Shown: one piece after another, positions 17,165 to 25,747 of the stretch | How positions within the stretch are numbered: the first letter of the stretch is position 1 | How the letters are laid out: each line of letters begins with the position of its first letter | Origin: Pseudooceanicola lipolyticus | Lineage (GTDB): Bacteria; Pseudomonadota; Alphaproteobacteria; Rhodobacterales; Rhodobacteraceae | Direction: 5' to 3' | DNA: 64,000 nt | Assembly: GCF_002786325.1 (NCBI RefSeq) | Contig: NZ_PGTB01000001.1 | Coordinates: 62,001 to 126,000 of the forward strand | Made by a program: the position numbers and the translations under genes | Notes under the pieces: model-generated | What the model saw: only the letters and a program-made list of their open reading frames with translations | Told to the model about the DNA's origin: nothing | Database searches by the model: none

Positions 17165-17876
17165 GGTCGAAACACTTGGCGTCACCTACGGGCGCACCCA
17201 GGCGGTCAAGGGCGTATCGCTCACCGTCGCGCCGGGCGAGATCGTCACGGTCCTGGGTGCCAACGGCGCGGGCAAGACCTCACTGTTGCGGGCGCTTCAG
17301 GGCGCGGTCAAGCCCGCTTCGGGCCGCATCACCTTCAACGGACGCGACCTCACGGGGCAGAGCCCCGCGGCACGGGTCAAGGAGGGCATGGTGCTCGTGC
17401 CGGAAGGCCGCCAGATCTTTGTTTCCATGTCGGTCCACGAGAACCTGCTGATGGGAGCATATCTGCGCCGCGACGACGCGGTCGTCGCGGAGATCGAGGC
17501 AATCTACGAGCGTTTTCCCAACCTCGCCGACCGCCGCAATGCGCAGGCCAGTTCGCTCTCCGGCGGGGAGCAGCAGATGCTCGCCATCGGGCGCGCTCTG
17601 GTCGCTCGGCCGCGCCTGATCATGCTCGACGAGCCCAGCCTCGGCTTGTCGCCGCTCTTCGTCGACAAGCTCTTCAGCTTGCTCGGCGAACTCAATCGCG
17701 ACGGCATCGGCATTCTGCTCGTGGAGCAGAACACCACCATGGCGCTCGAGATCGCACAGCGCGGTTACGTGCTCGAACTTGGCGCGGTGGCCATCGAAGG
17801 CACGGCCGCAGAGCTCTCGGCCGATGGCGCACTGACCGAGGCCTACCTCGGCGGCAGCGAAGCCGAGCCGGCCTGA
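17157..17876 (+). CDS. Liv-type ABC transporter ATP-binding protein, LivF-like
   Basis: This 239-residue ATPase has Walker A GANGAGKTS near residue 38, Q-loop followed by the family hallmark LVPEGRQIFVSMSVHENLLMG near residue 80, signature LSGGEQQMLAIGRAL near residue 135 and Walker B IMLDEPSLGLSP near residue 158. ATG 17157 was chosen because GGGAG precedes it and the homologous domain begins immediately; it overlaps the LivG stop. It completes the ATPase heterodimer of this transporter. Confidence 0.92.
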   Translation: MLEVETLGVTYGRTQAVKGVSLTVAPGEIVTVLGANGAGKTSLLRALQGAVKPASGRITFNGRDLTGQSPAARVKEGMVLVPEGRQIFVSMSVHENLLMGAYLRRDDAVVAEIEAIYERFPNLADRRNAQASSLSGGEQQMLAIGRALVARPRLIMLDEPSLGLSPLFVDKLFSLLGELNRDGIGILLVEQNTTMALEIAQRGYVLELGAVAIEGTAAELSADGALTEAYLGGSEAEPA

Positions 17877-17914
17877 CACAAACAATAAATTCATCTTCAC
17901 AGGGAGAACTGACC

Positions 17915-19099
17915 ATGCAACCAACCAAGACCCTCTTCGCTGCGGCTCTTGCGGCCACATTTGCCACCACCGCGCCGCTCGCGGCGCAGGATACCATCAA
18001 GATCGGCCACATCGGCGTGGCTTCGGGCTTTCTCAAAAGCTACGGCGAACCCTCCAACGTGGCGGTTGATATCGCCGTGGAGGAGATCAACGCCGCTGGC
18101 GGGATCAACGGCAAACCGATCGAGCTGATCCGCTATGATACCGGTTCCGATCCCAAGCAGGCTGCCGTCGCCGCACGTTCGTTGGGTCGTGACGACGAGG
18201 TCCTCGCCATCGCCGGCCCGTTCTCTTCGGGCGAAGCCTCGGTGGCGTTGAACGATGCCGACCGCCTCAAGATCCTGATGCTGCCCACGTCCTCCTCTGC
18301 CCCCGGCCTGACCGAGGGCCGCAAGTATGGCTGGCGGCTCACTGAAGACGAGCACAAGCAGTTCGGCCGCCTGCTCGCCGCGATGAAAGAAAAAGGCCTT
18401 CCGATGGCGACCGCCGAAATCGTCTATGTGTCCGACGAGGTCGTGGCCAACGCCGCCGGCACCAAGCTCTACCCCGAGCTTCTGAGCGCGGCGGGCGTCG
18501 AGGTCGGCGATCCGATCCCGGTGCAGTGGAAGACCTTCGACATGTCGGCACAGGTTGCCAACATCGTGCAGTCCAATCCGGATATCGTGGCCGTGGCCGC
18601 GCTGCCTGAATCCGCCTCCAAGTTGATCGCCGAACTCGACCGGCAAGGCTATGAGGGCCGGGTGATCGGTTCGCAGATCTTCTCCGATCCCAACGTTGTC
18701 GAACTCTTCGGCCCCGAGGGTGACGGCACGCTCGTGGTCGCAGGTTTCTGGAAGGGCCGTACCGAGCAGGCGTCCAACTTCAACGAGAAGTTCGTGGCCC
18801 TCGCCAATGAGCGCGGCATCCACAAGCTCGGCGCCCACCACTCCGACGCGCAGGCCTATGATACGATCTACCTGATCAAGCAGCTGATGGAGGCCGCAGG
18901 CACCACCGGTGACCCGGCGAAGCTGGAAGAAGAGCGCCAGGCCATCGCCGATCAGATGGAAGGGGTGATTTTCTCGGGCATCCTCGGTGACAACATCTGC
19001 TTTGACGGCCACGATGCCGAGCTGCCGGGCTACATCATCGAGATCACCGGCGGCGAATGGACCAAGTTCGCAGAGGCACCGGCCGACGCCTGCGAATAA
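17915..19099 (+). CDS. Periplasmic binding protein of the Liv-type ABC transporter
   Basis: A 394-residue type I periplasmic binding protein. The N-terminus is a Sec signal peptide, hydrophobic at residues 7-22 and probably cleaved after Ala near residue 24. Mature sequence begins IKIGHIGVASGFLKSYGEP, the pattern of LivJ-like receptors, with the NAAGGINGKPIELI element near residue 60. GGGAG lies before the ATG. It is the last gene of the operon; a strong stem-loop follows its stop. It defines the specificity of the system, but ligand residues cannot be read reliably here. Confidence 0.9.
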   Translation: MQPTKTLFAAALAATFATTAPLAAQDTIKIGHIGVASGFLKSYGEPSNVAVDIAVEEINAAGGINGKPIELIRYDTGSDPKQAAVAARSLGRDDEVLAIAGPFSSGEASVALNDADRLKILMLPTSSSAPGLTEGRKYGWRLTEDEHKQFGRLLAAMKEKGLPMATAEIVYVSDEVVANAAGTKLYPELLSAAGVEVGDPIPVQWKTFDMSAQVANIVQSNPDIVAVAALPESASKLIAELDRQGYEGRVIGSQIFSDPNVVELFGPEGDGTLVVAGFWKGRTEQASNFNEKFVALANERGIHKLGAHHSDAQAYDTIYLIKQLMEAAGTTGDPAKLEEERQAIADQMEGVIFSGILGDNICFDGHDAELPGYIIEITGGEWTKFAEAPADACE

Positions 19100-19109
19100 C
19101 CCGCTCCGC

Positions 19110-19134
19110 GGCCTCGCCCTGTCAGGGCGAGGCC
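19110..19134 (+). other. Intercistronic stem-loop after the binding-protein gene
   Basis: GGCCTCGCCCT and AGGGCGAGGCC form a perfect 11-base-pair stem with a three-base loop. No T tract follows, so it is more likely a 3' stabilising or attenuating structure between the Liv-type binding protein and the TRAP permease than a complete terminator. Confidence 0.6.
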
Positions 19135-19191
19135 GTCACGAAAGGCGCCGGGCGGCTCAGGCGGCCCGGCGCAAACACCGAAAGCGAGACC

Positions 19192-21132
19192 ATGGCCCTG
19201 AACACCCTTCGCAACATCTTTTCCCCGCTTGCCGCCGTGCTGGCCTTTCTGGTTCCGGTCGTGGCGGTGATCTGGGTGCTGTCGATCCCGCAACGCATGG
19301 GCTTTCTGATCTACCCCGAGCAGGTCGCGGCGCTGCTGCTGGGGGCTGCGCTCTGCGTGGTCTTTGGCCGCGCGGTCGCAAAGGCCAGTGGCCCACTGGC
19401 ATGGTTGGACGCCGCCCTGTCTCTCCTGGCGCTCGGCCTGGGGCTCTGGGTCTTCGTCCGCTTCCCCACACTGACCGAAGGCAGCCACCTCCACCCGACC
19501 GAAGCCTATTGGCTGGGAGTCATTGTCACCCTTCTCGTGCTCGAAGGTTTGCGCCGCGTCGTTGGCTGGACGCTGGTCGTCATCACCGCCGCGATGTTTG
19601 CCTATGCGCTGTGGGGCAACCTCGTGCCCGGTCCCCTGCGCGGCCGCGGCCAGCCGCTGGAAGACGTGATGCGCTTCATCGGCACCGACAGCGCTGCGAC
19701 ATGGGGTGCCGCCTTGCAGATCGCGGCCTTCGTCGTGGTCATCTTCGTGCTCTTCGGCGGCCTGCTTTTGGCCGTGGGTGGCGGCGATTTCTTTACCCAG
19801 CTGGCCACCCGCGTCGCCGGGCGCGGCCCGGGCAACACCGCCAAGGTGGCGGTTGTGGCCTCTGGCCTCTTCGGATCGATTTCCGGCAGCGCCGTCTCGA
19901 ACGTCATGTCCACCGGGGTGATGACCATCCCGATGATGCGCCGCTCCGGCTTTCGCGACGATCAGGCCGGCGCGATCGAGGCCGTTGCCTCCACCGGCGG
20001 CCAGCTTGCCCCGCCGGTTATGGGGGCCGCCGCCTTCCTGATGGCGGAACTCCTGCAAATGCCCTACGGCGACATCCTGCTCGCCGCGATCCTTCCCGCC
20101 GCGCTCTACTACCTCTCGCTCTATTTCCAGATCGACTTTATCGCCCGCCGTGACGGCCATGCCGAGGCCGACTGGATCGAAAAGATGGGCCTGCGCACGG
20201 TGCTGACCAAGGGCTGGCTCCCCCTCGGGGCCTTCGTGGTCCTGCTCGGTGCCATCTTCGCCTGGGACATGCGCGCCGAGGTGGCGGCCATTTGGGCGCT
20301 CGGCCTGATCGTCGGTGTCGCCCTGGCCCTCTGGGCCGTCCGCCGCGCAAGCGGCAGCGCCTCCGGGACGGGCCCCGCCCTGTCACCGAAGGAAGTGGCG
20401 GCAACAATCTGCAAGACCGGCAGCCAGGTGTGCGACGTGCTGCTGATCTGCGCCGCCGCCGGCATGATCATCGGCCTGCTGGCCACCACCGGTCTTGGCT
20501 TTTCGCTGTCGCTCTTCCTCATCCAGTTCGGTGGCTCCAACCTCTTCGGCCTTCTGCTGATCACCGGCTTGGTCGGCATCGTCCTCGGTCTCGGCCTGCC
20601 CACCACCGGTGTCTATCTGCTGCTTGCCACCATGGCCGCGCCTGCACTGGTGCAACTCGGCATCCCGGCGCTCGCCGCGCATATGTTCGTCTTCTACTAC
20701 GGGATGCTGTCGATGATCACGCCGCCCATCGCGATGGCCGCCTTTGCCGCCGCGTCGATCTCGGGCGCGCCGCAGCTGAAAACCGGGGTCCAGGCGTTCA
20801 AGTTCGGCTGGATCGCCTATTTCCTGCCCTTCCTTTTCATCTACAAGCCGGGCCTTCTGATGGCCGGCCCATGGTGGGAGATCACCTATGTCTTCGCCAG
20901 CGCCCTGATCGCGCTGATCCTCGTTTCGGCCGCGATCATCGGCCATGGCCTGACCCACCTTGCGCCGCCGGTCCGTGCGCTCGCCCTTGTCACCGGCGTG
21001 CTGATCATCGCCCCCCTGCGCCAGTTCGGTCCGCCGGTTCTGGAATTCGGCATCAGCTTTGCCGGTCTGGTGATGATCGTCGCCTATGTCGTGCTCCTCC
21101 GTGGCAGCCAGCGCGCGATGGCGAAGGGCTGA
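19192..21132 (+). CDS. TRAP transporter fused permease (4TM/12TM, TAXI-type)
   Basis: A 646-residue polytopic protein combining the small DctQ-like and large DctM-like membrane subunits, the form used with TAXI binding proteins. The DctM part shows FGSISGSAVSNVMSTGVMT near residue 230, ASTGGQLAPPVMGAAAFLM near residue 270 and LGLGLPTTGVYLLLATMAAP near residue 465. It is a sodium- or proton-driven importer of organic acids. ATG 19192 follows AGCGAGACC; longer in-frame starts overlap the Liv-type binding-protein gene. It is convergent with the TAXI gene at 21247-22212, its obvious partner. Confidence 0.93.
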   Translation: MALNTLRNIFSPLAAVLAFLVPVVAVIWVLSIPQRMGFLIYPEQVAALLLGAALCVVFGRAVAKASGPLAWLDAALSLLALGLGLWVFVRFPTLTEGSHLHPTEAYWLGVIVTLLVLEGLRRVVGWTLVVITAAMFAYALWGNLVPGPLRGRGQPLEDVMRFIGTDSAATWGAALQIAAFVVVIFVLFGGLLLAVGGGDFFTQLATRVAGRGPGNTAKVAVVASGLFGSISGSAVSNVMSTGVMTIPMMRRSGFRDDQAGAIEAVASTGGQLAPPVMGAAAFLMAELLQMPYGDILLAAILPAALYYLSLYFQIDFIARRDGHAEADWIEKMGLRTVLTKGWLPLGAFVVLLGAIFAWDMRAEVAAIWALGLIVGVALALWAVRRASGSASGTGPALSPKEVAATICKTGSQVCDVLLICAAAGMIIGLLATTGLGFSLSLFLIQFGGSNLFGLLLITGLVGIVLGLGLPTTGVYLLLATMAAPALVQLGIPALAAHMFVFYYGMLSMITPPIAMAAFAAASISGAPQLKTGVQAFKFGWIAYFLPFLFIYKPGLLMAGPWWEITYVFASALIALILVSAAIIGHGLTHLAPPVRALALVTGVLIIAPLRQFGPPVLEFGISFAGLVMIVAYVVLLRGSQRAMAKG

Positions 21133-21158
21133 TTTTCCCACCCGACAACCCAACAAAA

Positions 21159-21185
21159 AAGCCGGGCTTCGTGCCCGGCTTTCTC
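21159..21185 (+). terminator. Rho-independent terminator of the TRAP permease gene
   Basis: GCCGGGC and GCCCGGC (21161-21167, 21173-21179) form a perfect stem, extended by flanking A and T residues, with a TTCGT loop and a following pyrimidine-rich TTTCTC run. It lies 26 bases after the TRAP permease stop. Confidence 0.85.
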
Positions 21186-21200
21186 ATTTTCGACCTGCTG

Positions 21201-21228
21201 AAAAAAAGACCGGGCGCGGAACGCCCGG
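21201..21228 (-). terminator. Rho-independent terminator of the TAXI gene
   Basis: CCGGGCG and CGCCCGG (21210-21216, 21222-21228) form a seven-base-pair stem. On the minus strand the stem is followed, after two bases, by seven consecutive T residues (A tract at 21201-21207). It lies just downstream of the TAXI stop at 21247. Confidence 0.85.
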
Positions 21229-21246
21229 CCAGTCTCAGGAAGAAGT

Positions 21247-22212
21247 TCAGTCAATCAGGCCCTTTTCCTTAAAAAAGGCAGTTGCGCCGGGATGGTAGGG
21301 AATGTCGGCTTTCTTGCCCATGCCGGCCGGGTCGAAGGTTTCCCAAAGCGGCGAGGTGCCCTTCAGGAAATCGACACCTTCGTACATCGCGGAAACCACC
21401 TTGGTGATCTGCTCGTCGGGCACATTGGCATTGGCGAAGAGCAGGTAGTCGTAGGCAATCACCGCGGTCGCTTCGTCGAGTCCGGGGATCTCTTCCGAGG
21501 CCTCGATCGGCGCGATGTAAGAGCCGGGCAGGAAGGATTGCAGTTCTTCCAGCTTGTCTTCGGGGATGGGCAGGAACTGGATATCCCCCAGTGCCGCTTC
21601 GAGGTCAAAGGTTGCCTGCGAACCGACAGCCGCAATGCTCACATCGATCCGGCCATCCTTGAAGGCTTCGTATTGCTGCGGAAAGTTCGCAATCGGCACC
21701 GAGGTGACGTCATCATAAGTCAGCCCGCCAGCGGCCAGCGCCGCCTGCACCACGAAATCGCCCAGCGAATTCTCGGGATAGCGCGGCACCTTGTGCCCCT
21801 TGATGTCGGCATAGCTTTTGATGTCGCTGCTTTCCGGCGCAACGAGTGCCGCGTTGAACGGCATCATCGTGGCGACGAGACGCAGGTTTTTCGCCGGTTC
21901 GGTCGACATGCCGGTTCCGGTCATCGCGTAATAGGTCTGCGGGTAATTGGCGATTCCAAGCTCGACCTTGCCCTGATCCAGCAGCACGATGTACTGCGAG
22001 GTGTTGGCGCTGATCTGCGGGATCACCTGAAGATCGCTGTTCATCGAAATCACCTGCGCAAGCGCGGTGCCGATCTGCCCGGTAGCGCCCCCCTGGGTCG
22101 TTCCGATGCCGAGCGTCTGTGCGCTGGCAGCGGTGCCGAGCGGCAGGAGTGCCGCCGTGGCAAGGAGCCTGGCGGCGAGGCGGAATTTACGTTCGGGCGA
22201 GTGGTGAGTCAT
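21247..22212 (-). CDS. TAXI-family TRAP transporter solute-binding protein
   Basis: A 321-residue periplasmic receptor with a Sec signal peptide (basic start, hydrophobic residues 12-28, AxA site before QTLGIG). The mature start LGIGTTQGGATGQIGTALAQ and the ANTSQYIVLLDQGKVELGIAN segment near residue 70 are characteristic of the TAXI family. It delivers substrate to the fused TRAP permease encoded convergently. Its promoter carries a LacI-type operator, so unlike its permease it appears tied to the regulon of the 31224-32264 repressor. Known TAXI ligands include glutamate-like and other carboxylates; this one is undefined. Confidence 0.9.
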   Translation of the reverse strand: MTHHSPERKFRLAARLLATAALLPLGTAASAQTLGIGTTQGGATGQIGTALAQVISMNSDLQVIPQISANTSQYIVLLDQGKVELGIANYPQTYYAMTGTGMSTEPAKNLRLVATMMPFNAALVAPESSDIKSYADIKGHKVPRYPENSLGDFVVQAALAAGGLTYDDVTSVPIANFPQQYEAFKDGRIDVSIAAVGSQATFDLEAALGDIQFLPIPEDKLEELQSFLPGSYIAPIEASEEIPGLDEATAVIAYDYLLFANANVPDEQITKVVSAMYEGVDFLKGTSPLWETFDPAGMGKKADIPYHPGATAFFKEKGLID

Positions 22213-22253
22213 GCTGTCCTTTCTGCCCTCTGGCGAGGGGTCCCTGTCAGTTT

Positions 22254-22296
22254 ATGTATGCGTATTCAGGATAGCAGACCTGCCGCCTCATGTCAT
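22254..22296 (-). promoter_or_regulatory. Promoter and LacI-type operator of the TAXI gene
   Basis: On the minus strand ATGACA (22291-22296) and TATCCT (22268-22273) are spaced by 17 bases as -35 and -10 elements. Directly after lies an operator-like 16-mer at 22254-22269 that matches 13 of 16 positions of TTGAATGCGTATTCAA, the element found at 27228 and 32329. This puts a repressor at the transcription start. Confidence 0.55.
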
Positions 22297-22422
22297 GGAT
22301 TATTGCAGTTGTCCGCACATCGAAAAAAGTTCGGTAAATAACTAATATTAAACATAAAAAATCGATGCCTAATAAGCGGCATTTTTACAAAATCAGCTGT
22401 TGGCAGATCGGTGATTCTGATA

Positions 22423-22434
22423 TTGTCCATACAA
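22423..22434. promoter_or_regulatory. Operator-like element upstream of the ThDP enzyme gene
   Basis: TTGTCCATACAA has TTGT/ACAA inverted arms typical of FCD-GntR sites and lies 22 bases before the ATG. Ten bases of it (TTGTCCATAC) recur at 6388-6397 before the maleate isomerase-like operon. Confidence 0.35.
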
Positions 22435-22456
22435 ATATTCAGCCAAGGATTCCCCC

Positions 22457-24163
22457 ATGTCGAACGCACCCGCCGCCCGCTCGAAAATTGCCGCCGAAGC
22501 CTGGCTCGAGGCTCTGACGGAGGGGGGCGTGGATGCACTTTACGCGGTGGCCGGCACCGACTTTCCGTCTATCATCGAGGCGTATGAACGAAGGCCGGAA
22601 ACCGCGATTGACCTGCCGCGTCCTTACACGGTGCCGCATGAAAACCTCGCGGTGTCCATGGCCCACGGAGATGCTCTGCGCAGCGGCAAGGCACAGGCGG
22701 CGATGGTTCACGTGAGTGTCGGAACGGCCAACATGGTGTGTGGTGCGCTCAACGCGGCACGAGATGCTGTGCCCGTTTTGCTCGCCGCCGGGCGCACTCC
22801 GCTGACCGAAGAAGGCGAGCCGGGTACAAGGTCGCGCTTCATCCACTGGGCGCAGGAGATGTTCGACCAGGGCGGGATGCTGCGGGAAGCGGTGAAGTGG
22901 GATTACGAATTGCGCTCGGCCGATCAGGTCGAGGACGTGGCCATTCGGGCGCTCGACATCGCCGAGGCCCCGCCGCCCGGCCCGGTCTACCTGTCGCTGC
23001 CCCGTGAACTGCTGGCCCGCGAGGTCCGTGCCGACCGTCCAAAGCGTAGCCGAAGCCGGGTGGTCGAAGGCGCGCCGGACGGAAACGCAATCGATCGCCT
23101 CGCCGGGGCCATCCGCGCCGCGGAATACCCGGTCATCGTGACCAGCAACGCCGGCCGCGAGCCGGGTGGTTGCGCGGCGCTGACCGCCCTGGCCGAGGCC
23201 TGGGCCTTGCCGGTCGTGCAGTTCAACGCCCGCTCGGTCAATCTGCCGTTCGAACACGACATGGCAATCGGCTTTGATACCAAAGACTTGCTGCGCGGGG
23301 CCGATCTCATCCTTTCTGTGGCCTGTGACGTGCCCTGGGTCCCGCATGTGACCAGCCCGCGCCCCACCGCACCGCTCTGGGAGATCGACCGCGATCCACT
23401 TTTTGTAAACTATCCGTTGCGTTCCTTCGGTGCTTCGGAAAGCATCGTCGCTTCGCCTGCCATGGCCCTCGCGGCCCTGGCTGCTGCATTGGGCGCACCT
23501 GCGGAGGATGCGGTGCGCCGGGTGGAAATGCGGCGTGCCAAAGTGGCCGAACTGCGGGCAAGGCGCCTCAGCCGCGAGAGCCTGGATCGTTCCCGCTTCA
23601 CCGCCGAGGTGGCCTCTGCCGTACTGGCCGAACGCCTGCCGCAACAGGCTGTAATCGTGAACGAATATTCCTTCCGGACCGACCTCGCGACGTTCTCGGA
23701 GCCGGGTCAGTTCTATGGCTTTACCCCGGCCGGCGGCCTCGGCTTCGGGTTCGGGGCGGCGCTGGGTGTGGCGGCAGCCGACAAGCGCGCGGGCGTGTCC
23801 GACCGCCCGGTCGTGGCCATGCTGGGTGATGGAGCCTATATGTTCAACAACCCGGTTGCCTGCCACTGGGCCTCAGCGGCGCATGGTCTGCCCATGGTTA
23901 CGGTTGTCTTCAACAACCGCCGTTGGGGTGCGGTGCGCAACTCGACGCTGGCGATGTATCCTCAGGGCGCGGCGGCGGCGGGCGACGGCATGTTCCTCGC
24001 CGATCTGTCGCCCGCGCCCGATTACGCCGCCATCTGCCGGGCGCATGGTGGCGTCGGAGAGGCGGTGACAAATGCCGAAGCCCTTCCTGCCGTCATTGAC
24101 CGTGCCCTGACGGCGGTGGCCGGCGGCCAACAGGCGCTGATCGACCTCCAGATCGAAAACTGA
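22457..24163 (+). CDS. Thiamine diphosphate-dependent enzyme of the acetolactate synthase-like family
   Basis: A 568-residue three-domain ThDP enzyme. The pyrimidine-binding N-terminal domain carries the activating Glu in YTVPHENLAVSMAHGDAL near residue 63; the C-terminal domain has the pyrophosphate-magnesium motif MLGDGAYMFNNPVACHWAS near residue 455 followed by VVFNNRRWGAVRNSTL. Such enzymes decarboxylate 2-oxo acids or ligate aldehydes. AAGGA lies eight bases before the ATG. It stands alone between the TAXI gene and a convergent dehydrogenase. A TTGTCCATACAA element lies just upstream. Whether it is a decarboxylase, synthase or lyase is not clear. Confidence 0.87.
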   Translation: MSNAPAARSKIAAEAWLEALTEGGVDALYAVAGTDFPSIIEAYERRPETAIDLPRPYTVPHENLAVSMAHGDALRSGKAQAAMVHVSVGTANMVCGALNAARDAVPVLLAAGRTPLTEEGEPGTRSRFIHWAQEMFDQGGMLREAVKWDYELRSADQVEDVAIRALDIAEAPPPGPVYLSLPRELLAREVRADRPKRSRSRVVEGAPDGNAIDRLAGAIRAAEYPVIVTSNAGREPGGCAALTALAEAWALPVVQFNARSVNLPFEHDMAIGFDTKDLLRGADLILSVACDVPWVPHVTSPRPTAPLWEIDRDPLFVNYPLRSFGASESIVASPAMALAALAAALGAPAEDAVRRVEMRRAKVAELRARRLSRESLDRSRFTAEVASAVLAERLPQQAVIVNEYSFRTDLATFSEPGQFYGFTPAGGLGFGFGAALGVAAADKRAGVSDRPVVAMLGDGAYMFNNPVACHWASAAHGLPMVTVVFNNRRWGAVRNSTLAMYPQGAAAAGDGMFLADLSPAPDYAAICRAHGGVGEAVTNAEALPAVIDRALTAVAGGQQALIDLQIEN

Positions 24164-24169
24164 ACCAAG

Positions 24170-24198
24170 CCCCGGGCCCGGATCACCGGCGCCCGGGG
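24170..24198. terminator. Possible bidirectional stem-loop between convergent genes
   Basis: CCCCGGGC (24170-24177) and GCCCGGGG (24191-24198) can pair across a 13-base loop; the right arm overlaps the end of the dehydrogenase gene. There is no T tract, so termination is uncertain. Confidence 0.35.
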
Positions 24199-25133
24199 GC
24201 CTTGTCGCTGTCCTGCAAGGCGCGGGTCTTGAGAATGCGCCCGTCACGCCAGGCCTGCGCCTGCGGAATGGTCTCGACCGGTTGCTGCGCCGCCATCCTG
24301 TCATGGATTTCGCCTGCCAGTTCGGCGGGCCAGTCATAGGCGGTCTTCGCCTCGCGCCCCATGGTCTTCATCATGCCGCCAAGCTGGTCGACAAATCCCT
24401 GAAACCCTTCGCGGGCGTTGAGATGCGCGGTCATGAAAGGCCCGATCGAGGCCCATCGCAGGGCCAAGCCCGAGGTCAGCACCCGGTCGATATCTTCGGG
24501 TGAACAATAGCCTTCGCCCACCAGATGCATCGCCTCTGCTACCAGCGTGTATTGCAACCGATTCAGCAGAAAGCCCTCGATTTCCCGGTTCAGCACCACC
24601 GGCTCCATCCCCGCGGCCTCGAAGAAGCCGCGCGCCTTGGCGATAGTGCCCTCCGTGGTCTCGCCCGTGCCGCAAAGCTCCACCAGCGGAATATGCGAGG
24701 GCGGGTTGACCGGGTGGGCCACCAGAGCGCGCCCAGGGTTGGGCACATCGCGCAAGAACTGCGAACCGGGCAGGGCAGAGGTGGAGGACATCAGCAGCGC
24801 ATCTTCCGGCACGGCGGCGCCGATTTCGGCAAAGAGCGCCCGCTTTATCCCAAGATCTTCGCGCACGCTTTCCTGCACCGCTTCTACGCCATCGACCGCT
24901 TCGGCAAGCGTTTCGGAGGGCGTGATCCGGGCCAGAATGGACTCGACACTCTCGCCCGTCGGGCGCGCTGCGGCGAGGTCTGCCAGTGTCCGGCCAATGC
25001 GGGGCAGGGCGAAGTCCTCGACCGTGCCCGGCATCGCATCGAAGAGCCGCACCTGGTATCCTGCGCGGGCATACACCGCCGCCCAGGCGCTGCCGACGGT
25101 GCCGGTGCCGATACAGGCGACGGCGCGGGTCAT
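24183..25133 (-). CDS. 3-hydroxyacyl-CoA dehydrogenase-like NAD-dependent dehydrogenase (gulonate/carnitine dehydrogenase type)
   Basis: This 316-residue protein has an N-terminal Rossmann motif, ACIGTGTVGSAWAAVYARAG, and the 3-hydroxyacyl-CoA dehydrogenase layout: SSTSALPGSQFLRDV near residue 115, AHPVNPPSHIPLVELCG near residue 137 with the catalytic His-Pro, and the helical C-domain starting at RLQYTLVAEAMHLVGEG. Stand-alone members of this size (lambda-crystallin type) oxidise free hydroxy acids such as gulonate or carnitine. Its start overlaps the LeuD-like stop by four bases, so it acts in the same route as the LeuCD-like dehydratase and probably oxidises the hydroxy acid that the dehydratase makes or uses. 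Confidence 0.87.
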   Translation of the reverse strand: MTRAVACIGTGTVGSAWAAVYARAGYQVRLFDAMPGTVEDFALPRIGRTLADLAAARPTGESVESILARITPSETLAEAVDGVEAVQESVREDLGIKRALFAEIGAAVPEDALLMSSTSALPGSQFLRDVPNPGRALVAHPVNPPSHIPLVELCGTGETTEGTIAKARGFFEAAGMEPVVLNREIEGFLLNRLQYTLVAEAMHLVGEGYCSPEDIDRVLTSGLALRWASIGPFMTAHLNAREGFQGFVDQLGGMMKTMGREAKTAYDWPAELAGEIHDRMAAQQPVETIPQAQAWRDGRILKTRALQDSDKAPGRR

Positions 25134-25747
25134 GCGCCCGATCCGGTGAGTGTGGCCAACCGCTCGCGGCTCAGTTCAAGCCAGCGCGGACGGGCCTTCT
25201 CGAAGGCGGCGATCTCCTCGGAATGGTCTTCCAGGACAAGCCCGATGTCATCCAACCCCTCAAGCAGCATCCGCTTGCGGTGCGCATCCAGATCAAAGCC
25301 GATCACAGCGCCCGAAGGCAGGCGGATTTCCTGTGCCGCCACGTCGATCTCGATCTCCTCACCGGCCTTGGCAGCGGCTTCCACCGGTGCGATCTCTTCG
25401 GCTGTCAACCGGATTGGCAGCACCCCGCTTTTGAAGCAGTTCGAAAAGAAAATCTCGCCAAAGCTCCGGCCAATGACGCAGCGCACGCCCAGATCAGCGA
25501 GGCACCACACGGCCTGCTCGCGCGACGAGCCGGTGCCGAAATTCTCGCCGACCACCAGCACCGAAGCGCCTTTCCAAGGCGCGCTATCGAGCGGAAAATC
25601 GGCACTCCGCCAATCGGCAAACGCATGTTTGCCGAGGCCCACGCGGTCCATCAGCAACAGGAAGCGGGCGGGAAAGATGATGTCGGTGTCGATCGCATTC
25701 TGCAGGATCGGGGCGACCTTGCTGCGCAGTGTTTTAAGCGGTTCCAT
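25130..25747 (-). CDS. leuD: 3-isopropylmalate dehydratase small subunit-like protein
   Basis: This 205-residue protein is an aconitase-superfamily swivel subunit: NAIDTDIIFPARFLL near residue 18, then NFGTGSSREQAVWCLADLG near residue 72 with the conserved Gly-Ser-Ser-Arg substrate loop. ATG 25747 overlaps the stop of the large-subunit gene (TGATG), showing strict coupling. It completes the hydro-lyase active site. Because the operon also holds a hydroxy-acid dehydrogenase and lies beside a hydantoinase and LacI regulon, the pair may be a catabolic LeuCD relative (for example citraconate- or dimethylmalate-type) instead of the leucine enzyme. Confidence 0.88.
   Translation of the reverse strand: MEPLKTLRSKVAPILQNAIDTDIIFPARFLLLMDRVGLGKHAFADWRSADFPLDSAPWKGASVLVVGENFGTGSSREQAVWCLADLGVRCVIGRSFGEIFFSNCFKSGVLPIRLTAEEIAPVEAAAKAGEEIEIDVAAQEIRLPSGAVIGFDLDAHRKRMLLEGLDDIGLVLEDHSEEIAAFEKARPRWLELSRERLATLTGSGA

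Noticed and set aside
22439-23866. 475-codon minus-strand frame opposite the ThDP enzyme gene
   Set aside because: Antisense shadow; the plus-strand ThDP motifs are unambiguous.
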